A stretch of DNA of 8,335 nucleotides from Paraliomyxa sp041600735 (GTDB lineage Bacteria; Myxococcota_A; Polyangia; Nannocystales; Nannocystaceae). Positions within the stretch are counted from its first letter, which is position 1; each line of letters begins with the position of its first letter. The position numbers were made by a program, and so were the translations under genes. The notes under the pieces are model-generated. The model worked only from the letters and a program-made list of their open reading frames with translations. It was not told the DNA's origin and did no database searches. Positions 1 through 5,563 of the stretch are shown in pieces. The stretch covers positions 1 through 8,335 of the forward strand of contig JBFIJN010000404.1 in assembly GCA_041600735.1 (NCBI GenBank). The letters are read 5' to 3'.

Positions 1-1
1 C

Positions 2-184
2 AGCTCTACCGTTCACATCGTGCGCGGCAGCGACGATCCTGGCTTCTCGTTCCTCTCGTGCCAGAGCACGTTCTTCTTCGGCGACCCGATACAGTCGATG
101 GCGGTGGGCGACTACTCCGGCAACGGCCGCGCCGACATCGCGATCCAGAGCCTCGGCAGCGTGTTCATGTTGATGGTGCTCTAG
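2..184 (+). CDS. C-terminal end of an FG-GAP/VCBS-repeat protein (5' truncated by window edge)
   Basis: An open frame enters from the left edge in phase 2 and ends at TAG 182-184, giving the last 60 residues. The visible part contains one clear FG-GAP/VCBS-type calcium-binding blade, MAVGDYSGNGRADIAIQS, with the D-x-S-G-N-G-x-x-D spacing typical of beta-propeller integrin-like repeats, and then a short hydrophobic end (VFMLMVL). Proteins with such repeats are usually exported and surface-associated, but the N-terminus that would show a signal peptide lies outside the window. The stop is only 4 bp before the GTG of the next gene, which is also an FG-GAP protein, so the two probably form one transcription unit. 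Function unknown beyond the repeat type. Confidence 0.75.
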   Translation, partial: SSTVHIVRGSDDPGFSFLSCQSTFFFGDPIQSMAVGDYSGNGRADIAIQSLGSVFMLMVL

Positions 185-188
185 GATC

Positions 189-2165
189 GTGCGCCGCATG
201 CTGGTGACGCACGTGCTCCGGGGTCGAGCCCAGCCGGACCTGGGTCTGGGTCTGGCCCTGGCCGCGTGCGTGACCGCCTGCGTCCTCGGGCCGGGCTGCC
301 ACGACGGGCACGCTCCCACCCCCGCGGGCGAGACCGAGACCGGCGACGAGTCCAGCAGCGGCAGCGAGGGCGGTGGCATCGCGCCCGAGATCGTGGCTGC
401 CCCGGCCGCCGTAGCCCGCGGCTCGCGGCTGTACGTGGTGGTCGACACCCCGCTGTTCGAGCTCGAGCTCGAGCTTGCCGGGCGCGTGCTCGAAGGCGTG
501 CGCGAGCCCTTGTTCGCCGATCTGCCGGGCGCCTTGGTGCGCATCCCCGACGACCTGCCGGTGGGGCCCACGATGCTGGTGGTGCGCCGCCGCGACGACC
601 CCGCGGCCAGGGCCGAGCACGCGCTCGAGATCGTGATCCCGCGCTTCGTCGACGTGGCCACGGGCAGCGGGCTCGCGCAGCGGCACGACGTCACGGGGAG
701 CCCCCCCGAGTGCGCCGAGAGCCACACCGGGCTCGCCTTTGGTGACTACGATGCCGACGGTGCGCCCGATGTGTTCATGGGCCACGTGGGCGAGGGCGGC
801 ATTCTGCACCGCAACGTGGGCGATCGCGACGGGGATGGCGTGCCCGAGTTCGAAGACGTGACGGCCGCCGCCGGCCTCGCGGGGGTCGACGCGGTGTCGA
901 TGGCCATGTTCGTCGACCTCGAGGGCGACGGCGACCTCGACCTGTTCGTGGGCCGACGCGGAGCCAATCGAGTGTTCCGCAACCGCCTGGTGCCCGACGG
1001 AGTCGCCAGCTTCGAGGATGTCACGCTCGCGCTGGGCCTGGGCGACGACGAGCAGCGCACGATGGGCGTCGCGTTCGGCGACTACGATGGCGACGAGGAC
1101 CTCGATCTCTACGTCGTCAACCACGCGTTCTGCTTCCCTCGCCCCGGCAGCGAGATCCGAGCCCGTGATCACTTGTATCGCAACGATGGCGGCGTGTTCG
1201 TCGAGCGCACCCAGGACCTCACGTTGCTGGACCCCGACGACCCGCTGATCGACTCGGTCGGCTTCTCTGCCGTGTGGGTCGACGTGGAGCGCGACGGCGA
1301 CCAGGACCTCGTCGTCATCAACGATGACGTGGGCGGGCGCATCGGCAGCCCCAACGCGCTGTGGCGCAACGACGGACCCGCCGCAGACGGAGGCTGGACG
1401 TTCACCGACGTCTCCACCGCATCGGGCGTGGGCCTCGCGGGCGTCAACGGCATGGGCCTCGCCATCGGCGACGTGAACCACGACGGCTTCGTGGATCTCG
1501 CGTTCTCGAACATCGGCGACAACGTGCTCCTGCTCAACGCGGGTGACGGTACGTTCGAGAATGTATCGGCTCAGGCCGGCATCACCCGCGGCTCGCTTCC
1601 GTGGGAGCGCCAGTCGATCACCTGGGCCGCGCACCTGTTCGACCACGACGACGACGGTGATCTCGATCTGTACTTCAGCGGTGGCCGCATCAAGGGCATG
1701 CAGCCGATTCCCGACGCATTCTTCGACAACCGCGGCGACGGGAGCTTCGCCGACATGACCTGGTCTTCGGGCCTCTCCGACCCCGGCCACGGCAAGGGCT
1801 CGGCGCTGGTCGACCTCGATCGCGACGGCGCGTGGGAGCTGGCCACCGTCGCGTGGGGCGAGGAGCTGCGCGTCTATCACAACCGCGTCGATCGGCCCCA
1901 CCACTGGCTCGACGTGGAGCTCGAGGGGCGCGGGGCCAACCGCGACGGGCTGGGGTCGATCGTGGAGGTGCGCAGCGAGCTCGGCACGCAGACCTGCTTC
2001 CTCACCGGTCGACCCTCGCTGGGCGGCGGCAGCGAGACCACCTGCCACTTTGGGCTCGGGACCGAGACCGAGGTGCTCGAGGTCGCAATCACGTGGCCCG
2101 ACGGATCGATCTCCGAGCCGTCGCCGCCGCCACTGGACCAGCGGATCCGCTGGGTGCAGCCCTAG
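189..2165 (+). CDS. Exported FG-GAP / UnbV-ASPIC (CRTAC1-like) repeat protein, probable lipoprotein
   Basis: 658 residues from GTG 189; an in-frame ATG at 198 (residue 4) is an equally plausible start, since an AGGA lies at 183-186. The N-terminus has a hydrophobic stretch with two candidate lipoboxes (LAAC ending at C27, and LGPGC ending at C37), then an acidic Ser/Gly/Glu/Thr linker (about residues 44-63), consistent with a lipid-anchored exported protein. Seven FG-GAP/VCBS calcium-binding motifs start near residues 184 (FGDYDADGAPD), 242 (VDLEGDGDLDL), 296 (FGDYDGDEDLDL), 363 (WVDVERDGDQDL), 426 (IGDVNHDGFVDL), 483 (LFDHDDDGDLDL) and 540 (LVDLDRDGAWEL), as expected for a beta-propeller. 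Residues about 572-658 match the UnbV/ASPIC C-terminal domain (HWLDVELEGRGANRDGLGS, then a WPDGS motif). This architecture is known from CRTAC1-like proteins; the bacterial role is generally unknown, with adhesion or extracellular binding the usual guess. The upstream FG-GAP gene ends 4 bp away. Confidence 0.88.
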   Translation: MRRMLVTHVLRGRAQPDLGLGLALAACVTACVLGPGCHDGHAPTPAGETETGDESSSGSEGGGIAPEIVAAPAAVARGSRLYVVVDTPLFELELELAGRVLEGVREPLFADLPGALVRIPDDLPVGPTMLVVRRRDDPAARAEHALEIVIPRFVDVATGSGLAQRHDVTGSPPECAESHTGLAFGDYDADGAPDVFMGHVGEGGILHRNVGDRDGDGVPEFEDVTAAAGLAGVDAVSMAMFVDLEGDGDLDLFVGRRGANRVFRNRLVPDGVASFEDVTLALGLGDDEQRTMGVAFGDYDGDEDLDLYVVNHAFCFPRPGSEIRARDHLYRNDGGVFVERTQDLTLLDPDDPLIDSVGFSAVWVDVERDGDQDLVVINDDVGGRIGSPNALWRNDGPAADGGWTFTDVSTASGVGLAGVNGMGLAIGDVNHDGFVDLAFSNIGDNVLLLNAGDGTFENVSAQAGITRGSLPWERQSITWAAHLFDHDDDGDLDLYFSGGRIKGMQPIPDAFFDNRGDGSFADMTWSSGLSDPGHGKGSALVDLDRDGAWELATVAWGEELRVYHNRVDRPHHWLDVELEGRGANRDGLGSIVEVRSELGTQTCFLTGRPSLGGGSETTCHFGLGTETEVLEVAITWPDGSISEPSPPPLDQRIRWVQP

Positions 2166-2226
2166 CGAGTCCCGCGACGGCGCGATCGCTGGCCCCTGTG
2201 CCATGCATGCGCCATGCTCCCGCGTC

Positions 2227-3075
2227 ATGACGCGCCGCTTGACCATCACCGATCACGCTCGCGATGCCGCCGGGCTGACCTACGTGTATCCGGTGGTGTC
2301 GCGTCGTGCGGGGGGCGTTTCGGTGGGGATCAACCTCAACCCGAACAACGCCTGCAATTGGCGCTGCGTCTACTGCCAGGTGCCCGGGCTCGTGCGCGGG
2401 GCCGCGCCTCCCATCGATGTGGACCTCCTCGAGACCGAGCTGCGCGGGTTCTTGGGTCGTGCGCAGCGCGAGGAGTGGCTGGCCGAGCACGTGGACGAGG
2501 CCTACCGACGACTCGTCGACATCGCGTTCTCCGGCAATGGCGAGCCCACCACGTCGCACCAGCTCGAGGCGATCGTCGCGCGAGCGCTCGAGGTGCTCGA
2601 GGACGAGGGGCTCGGCGAGCTCCACAAGGTGCTCATCACCAATGGCTCGATGATGCAGCGAGCCGACGTGCATCGCGCGGTGTGCCGCCTGGGGCAGGCC
2701 GGCGGCGAGGTGTGGTTCAAGCTCGACAGCGCGACCGCGGCCGGGCGGCAGGCGATCAACGGGGCGGCCTCGTCACCCGCACAGGCGCGCGACAACCTGC
2801 GCAAGTGCGCGGCCTCGTGTCGCACCCGCATCCAGACCTGCGTGGTGGCGATCGACGGGCAACCGCCGAGCGAGGCCGAGCAGGCCGCCTACCTCGAGCT
2901 CCTCGCCGCCGAGCAAGCCGCCGGCACCCCCATCGTCGACGTGCTGCTCTACGGCATCGCGCGCCCCTCCCACCAGCCCGAGGCCGGGCGCCTCTCGCGA
3001 CTGCCCGAGGCGTGGCTCGAGGCGTTCGCCGCCAAGATCCGCGACGTGGGTCTCGCGGTGGTGGTACGCAGTTGA
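2227..3075 (+). CDS. Radical SAM protein with CX3CX2C and GNGEPT motifs (COG0731/TYW1-like)
   Basis: 282 residues from ATG 2227; an in-frame ATG at 2203 would add 8 residues, and the frame is open back to 2050, inside the preceding gene. I chose 2227 because the family-like sequence begins there; no clear Shine-Dalgarno decides it. The [4Fe-4S]-SAM site is C43-NWR-C47-VY-C50, preceded by GINLNPNN. A second diagnostic motif, SGNGEPTT (G103-N104-G105-E106-P107), corresponds to the GEP(T) SAM-contacting motif of TYW1-like radical SAM proteins. The C-terminal part carries VDVLLYGIARPSHQPE. There is no SPASM-like Cys cluster, signal peptide or membrane segment, so it should be cytoplasmic. I recognise the superfamily (reductive cleavage of S-adenosylmethionine giving a 5'-deoxyadenosyl radical) but not the substrate. 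It lies 61 bp after the FG-GAP gene and 52 bp before the zinc-ribbon lipoprotein on the same strand, so co-transcription with the latter is possible. Confidence 0.88.
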   Translation: MTRRLTITDHARDAAGLTYVYPVVSRRAGGVSVGINLNPNNACNWRCVYCQVPGLVRGAAPPIDVDLLETELRGFLGRAQREEWLAEHVDEAYRRLVDIAFSGNGEPTTSHQLEAIVARALEVLEDEGLGELHKVLITNGSMMQRADVHRAVCRLGQAGGEVWFKLDSATAAGRQAINGAASSPAQARDNLRKCAASCRTRIQTCVVAIDGQPPSEAEQAAYLELLAAEQAAGTPIVDVLLYGIARPSHQPEAGRLSRLPEAWLEAFAAKIRDVGLAVVVRS

Positions 3076-3116
3076 TGCAACGCGGCTCGATCTGCGAGAA
3101 GATGTCGCATTCCCCT

Positions 3117-3121
3117 GGGAG
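3117..3121 (+). promoter_or_regulatory. Ribosome binding site of the zinc-ribbon lipoprotein gene
   Basis: GGGAG lies 6 nt before the ATG at 3128. It supports this start and translation of the small gene independent of the radical SAM gene upstream. Confidence 0.55.
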
Positions 3122-3127
3122 CTCGCC

Positions 3128-3553
3128 ATGCCTCGCTTGACCCCTTGCCCCTCATGTCATGCCCACGTGATCGTTGGTGACCGCGAGTGCCCGCACTGCG
3201 GGGTCGCGCTGCGCACGGTCACGGCTCCGCTCGTCACCACGGTGCTGCTCGGCCTGACCCTGGCCGGCTGCCCCGGCGACGACGCGGGTGACGACACGGC
3301 TGCGGGCACCACGGTCGCGGGCACGACCACCGGCACGACCACCTCGGCCGGGAGCACCGGCGCGGCGACGTCGACGAGCACCAGCGGTAGCGACACCACC
3401 ACCGGCAGCGACTCCGTCGGCGAGCCCGAGTACGGCGTGCCCGAGACCGGCGACGCGAGCACCGGCACCGACACCACCGCCGGCAGCGACTCGGTGGGCG
3501 AGCCCGAGTACGGTGTGCCGGAGACCACGGGCACCGGAACGAGCGGCGGCTAG
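3128..3553 (+). CDS. Small zinc-ribbon lipoprotein with tandem EYGVP repeats; candidate radical SAM substrate
   Basis: 141 residues. An N-terminal zinc ribbon has two CPxC knuckles (C7/C10 and C21/C24). A hydrophobic segment (about A33-A46) follows and ends in a consensus lipobox, LAGC, with C48 as the putative lipidated residue. The rest is a low-complexity Thr/Ser/Gly/Asp tail carrying two identical copies of GSDSVGEPEYGVPET (residues 93-107 and 119-133), with the tyrosines at 102 and 128. The frame is real: it has a GGGAG ribosome binding site, and the repeats differ only at synonymous third positions. The function is not recognised. The protein lies 52 bp after one radical SAM gene and is convergent, 4 bp apart, with a SPASM radical SAM gene. 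I infer it is exported, lipid-anchored and possibly enzymatically modified at the YGVP motifs. The alternative is an ordinary surface lipoprotein with a disordered tail. The zinc ribbon sitting before the lipobox is unusual, because it would be part of the cleaved N-region or remain cytoplasmic if the segment is uncleaved. Confidence 0.82.
   Translation: MPRLTPCPSCHAHVIVGDRECPHCGVALRTVTAPLVTTVLLGLTLAGCPGDDAGDDTAAGTTVAGTTTGTTTSAGSTGAATSTSTSGSDTTTGSDSVGEPEYGVPETGDASTGTDTTAGSDSVGEPEYGVPETTGTGTSGG
3404..3526 (+). repeat. Two 45-nt coding direct repeats (3404-3448 and 3482-3526), period 78 nt
   Basis: Both copies encode GSDSVGEPEYGVPET. Their starts are 78 nt (26 codons) apart, with a Thr/Gly/Ala/Asp spacer between. 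They differ at four codons only (Ser tcc/tcg, Val gtc/gtg, Gly ggc/ggt, Pro ccc/ccg), all synonymous. The similarity extends four codons upstream as DTTT versus DTTA. This looks like an old duplication held at the peptide level. Confidence 0.9.
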
Positions 3554-3557
3554 TCGC

Positions 3558-4823
3558 CTACGCGGATCCCGAGCGCACGACCGGCAGCGAGCGTCGCCGC
3601 GGCTCGGGCGGCGGCTCGCTGGACCAGCCCTGCTCGTGGAGCACGAACCCGCCAAAGTCATAGGGATCGCCGGGCGCGTGCACGCGATGCTCGAGCACCT
3701 CGCGGAGGCCACGCGCGCGCAGCTTGCTGGCGCGGTGATAGCAGAACGGGTTGTTGCCCCGGCGGCCGAGCGTGCTGTGGGCGGTGAACGAGCAGCCGGC
3801 CCGGCACACGTCGGCGTAGTAGCAGCTCGCGCAGAAGCCCCACAGCTCCTCGCGCGTGCGCTCGCGGGTGAACTTCATCGCCTCTCCCGCGGCCCAGATC
3901 TCCGCGAGGCTCAGCGTGCGCACGTTGCCCCCCGCATAGGGTGCCGTGGGCAGCGAAGGGCACCCCTTGACCGTGCCATCGGACTCGATGCCCATCACGT
4001 ACTTGCCCGCCTGGCAGCCCGCGAAGAAGCGATCGGGCTCGCCCGGCCGCGAGCGAAGCCCGTGCTCGTGCGGGCCGTAGTAGCCGAGGTTGTTGCCCAG
4101 CGCCACGCGGAACGCCGGGGTGCTCTCGGCCCGCGCGCGGGCCCGCGCCGCGGCGTCGGCCTGGATCGCGGCGAGCGTGTCGATGATGTCGAGCACCATG
4201 TAGGGCTGCACGATCCACTCGGGGTGATCGGCTGCGCGCCCCATCGGTGCGGTGAGCTGGCAGCGCCACACCGCCACGCCGCGCGCCTCGAGCTCGGCCG
4301 CGATCGCCGGAAGCTCGTGCATGTTGAGGCGATTGATCTGCGAATTGCTGGTGACCACCATCCCGGCCGCGCGCACGTGCTCGATGGCCTGCAGCGCCGC
4401 CGCGTGGCTCCCCGGGCTCGCGCGCAGCGTGTCGTGCACGCCAGCCGTGCCGTCGATCGACACGCCCACCGCCGCCATCCCGGCCTCGCGGAGCCTGCGG
4501 GCGCGCGCCGCCGTGAGCCCGCGGCCCCCGGTCTGCATGGTCACGCGCACCCCTTGGCGGGCCAGGTGCTCGACCAGCGCGTAGACATCGCTGCGCAGGT
4601 AGGCCTCGCCCCCGATCAGCGTGACCTCGCGCGTGCCCAGCCGCGCCAGCGCATCGGCGACCTCGAGCAGCTCGGCGCTCGAGAGCTCGTCCTCTCGCAC
4701 CGGCCCCGCTCGCGAGCCACAGTGCTCGCACGCATGATCGCAGCGCAGGGTGATCTCCCACACCGCATAGATCGGGCGCGGCTGGTCGTGGTCCTGGGGG
4801 CGGAGGGTGCGGGGGCTCGTCAT
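3558..4823 (-). CDS. Radical SAM/SPASM-domain enzyme, probable peptide or protein maturase
   Basis: 421 residues from ATG at 4823-4821, with GGAGG 10 nt upstream on the minus strand. The radical SAM domain has the cluster motif CDHACEHC (C28, C32, C35) inside YAVWEITLRCDHACEHCGS, and the SAM-binding IGGE (G71-G72-E73). SIDGT further along fits the beta-strand order of the barrel. The C-terminal part is a SPASM domain with seven cysteines: C270, C288 (in KGCPSL), C331 and C334 (CASC), C340 and C344 (CRAGC), and C361 (NPFC). That set fits two auxiliary Fe-S clusters. A basic, proline-rich tail of about 40 residues follows. SPASM radical SAM enzymes typically modify peptides or proteins (sactipeptide, PQQ and mycofactocin maturases, anaerobic sulfatase maturases). 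It is convergent with the zinc-ribbon lipoprotein gene (4 bp between stops) and divergent from the gene at 4948 (124 bp). The substrate is unknown; the adjacent EYGVP-repeat protein is the obvious candidate. Confidence 0.92.
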   Translation of the reverse strand: MTSPRTLRPQDHDQPRPIYAVWEITLRCDHACEHCGSRAGPVREDELSSAELLEVADALARLGTREVTLIGGEAYLRSDVYALVEHLARQGVRVTMQTGGRGLTAARARRLREAGMAAVGVSIDGTAGVHDTLRASPGSHAAALQAIEHVRAAGMVVTSNSQINRLNMHELPAIAAELEARGVAVWRCQLTAPMGRAADHPEWIVQPYMVLDIIDTLAAIQADAAARARARAESTPAFRVALGNNLGYYGPHEHGLRSRPGEPDRFFAGCQAGKYVMGIESDGTVKGCPSLPTAPYAGGNVRTLSLAEIWAAGEAMKFTRERTREELWGFCASCYYADVCRAGCSFTAHSTLGRRGNNPFCYHRASKLRARGLREVLEHRVHAPGDPYDFGGFVLHEQGWSSEPPPEPRRRSLPVVRSGSA

Positions 4824-4947
4824 GCGCAGCCGTCCTCCATCTTCTCATGCGGCGCTCGTCCATGGCGCCGGCGCGACCGGAATCCCGCGCAGGCGCAGCT
4901 GTAGCCCCCGGTGGACGGGCGAACCCGAGCTTGGCAAAGTCGGCGCC
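4824..4947. promoter_or_regulatory. Divergent intergenic region between the SPASM gene and the TerB-like gene
   Basis: These 124 bp separate two divergent starts and must hold promoters for both if they are not transcribed from farther away. On the plus strand a weak -35/-10 pair can be drawn: TGGACG (4912-4917) and CAAAGT (4935-4940) with a 17-nt spacer, ending 7 nt before the ATG at 4948. This would imply a leaderless or near-leaderless transcript. The match to consensus is poor. I see no convincing operator palindrome. Confidence 0.3.
4834..4838 (-). promoter_or_regulatory. Ribosome binding site of the SPASM radical SAM gene
   Basis: On the minus strand GGAGG precedes the ATG (4823-4821) by 10 nt. 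It is one of the few recognisable Shine-Dalgarno sequences in this window and fixes the start. Confidence 0.6.
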
Positions 4948-5502
4948 ATGGGCAACCCGATCGCCGAGACCACCGAGGCCTTCCTCGCCGGGCTGAACGT
5001 CACGGTCCGCGAAGCGGCCGAGGAAGCGGTGCTCAACATCTCGCGACGCGCCCGCGGGCTCGCGCTCACGCTGCGCGAGGAGCTCGAGCTGGGCAAGGCG
5101 ATCAAGTTCGTGGCGGCCGTCGACGGCTTCAGCCGGGGCGAGCGCAGCGCGCTCCAGTTCCTCATGATCATGTCGGGCGTCCCCAATTCGATCCAGCAGG
5201 ACGTGCTCGACTTCGACATCGAAGGGGTCACGCTGGAGCACGTGAGCGAGCTGTTCCCGCACGCGAGCAATCGGGCGGCCTGCGTGCTCTCCGGGGCCAC
5301 CACGGTGGCAGCCTTCGACGGTCTGTCGCCCGACGAGGAGGCGCGCTCGCGAGCCGTGGGTCGGGACCTCGCCCTGCCCGAGCCCATCATCGACGCCATC
5401 ATCGACAACGCCCGCGCCATGGGCCAGGCGATGAACGAGGGCAAGCGCACCGACGTCGAGGCGCTCGAGCACCAGCGGCGCGTGCTGCTGGCCACGGTCT
5501 GA
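4948..5502 (+). CDS. Small helical protein with two DG-x-S-x-x-E half-repeats, possibly TerB-like
   Basis: 184 residues from ATG 4948. The frame is open to 4807, but the upstream part is compositionally unlike the rest and overlaps the divergent gene's start. It has no signal peptide, membrane span or Cys motif, so it is probably cytoplasmic. Two similar segments about 65 residues apart, AAVDGFSRGER (D59) and AAFDGLSPDEE (D124), are each followed by a hydrophobic helix. The pattern (A-x-D-G-x-S-x-x-E, then a helix with LALPEP-like turns) resembles the all-helical TerB/tellurite-resistance superfamily, in which acidic residues bind metal. That likeness is by eye only. No function can be assigned. 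It is divergent from the SPASM gene and co-directional with the amylase 61 bp downstream. An unclassified lineage-specific helical protein is an equally good description. Confidence 0.75.
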   Translation: MGNPIAETTEAFLAGLNVTVREAAEEAVLNISRRARGLALTLREELELGKAIKFVAAVDGFSRGERSALQFLMIMSGVPNSIQQDVLDFDIEGVTLEHVSELFPHASNRAACVLSGATTVAAFDGLSPDEEARSRAVGRDLALPEPIIDAIIDNARAMGQAMNEGKRTDVEALEHQRRVLLATV

Positions 5503-5503
5503 G

Positions 5504-5521
5504 CGGCGGCGCGCACCGCCG
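5504..5521 (+). terminator. Possible weak hairpin terminator
   Basis: Immediately after TGA 5500-5502, CGGCGG (5504-5509) pairs with CCGCCG (5516-5521) across a 6-nt loop. There is no U-tract behind it, so it could be a Rho-type or chance GC hairpin. Confidence 0.25.
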
Positions 5522-5524
5522 TGC

Positions 5525-5554
5525 TTGTGCGGTCTGCGACGGGCCGCGTAGAGT
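5525..5554 (+). promoter_or_regulatory. Candidate sigma-70-like promoter of the amylase gene, leaderless arrangement
   Basis: TTGTGC (5525-5530) and TAGAGT (5549-5554) are separated by 18 nt. The -10 element ends 9 nt before the ATG at 5564, so transcription would start at or just before the start codon. No Shine-Dalgarno is present between them, which agrees with leaderless initiation. Short GC-rich elements like these arise by chance, so this is tentative. Confidence 0.35.
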
Positions 5555-5563
5555 AGGCGCACG

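Noticed and set aside
2182..2189. GCGATCGC palindrome after the FG-GAP gene as an operator or terminator
   Set aside because: It is an isolated 8-bp palindrome in GC-rich DNA with no second copy, loop or U-tract nearby.
2050..2226. Longer N-terminus for the COG0731-like radical SAM protein
   Set aside because: It would overlap the UnbV/ASPIC coding end by more than 100 bp and add Arg/Ser/Pro-rich sequence out of keeping with the family. The ATGs at 2227 or 2203 are better.
165..2249. Very long minus-strand open frame (694 codons) opposite the FG-GAP/ASPIC gene
   Set aside because: It is a GC-rich shadow frame. Its translation is Val/Ala/His/Glu-rich low complexity with no motif, while the plus strand has seven calcium-binding repeats and an ASPIC domain.
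3541..3560. Bidirectional terminator hairpin between the convergent genes
   Set aside because: Only a 4-bp GGCG/CGCC stem can be drawn around the stop codons and there is no U-tract on either side.
3152..3712. Minus-strand frame over the Thr/Gly-rich tail, as an alternative gene
   Set aside because: The synonymous-only changes between the two repeats fall at third positions of the plus-strand frame at 3128, showing which frame is selected.
3288..4904. 538-codon plus-strand frame antisense to the SPASM gene
   Set aside because: It starts inside the lipoprotein in another frame and reads Arg/Ala/Pro-rich sequence without recognisable motifs.
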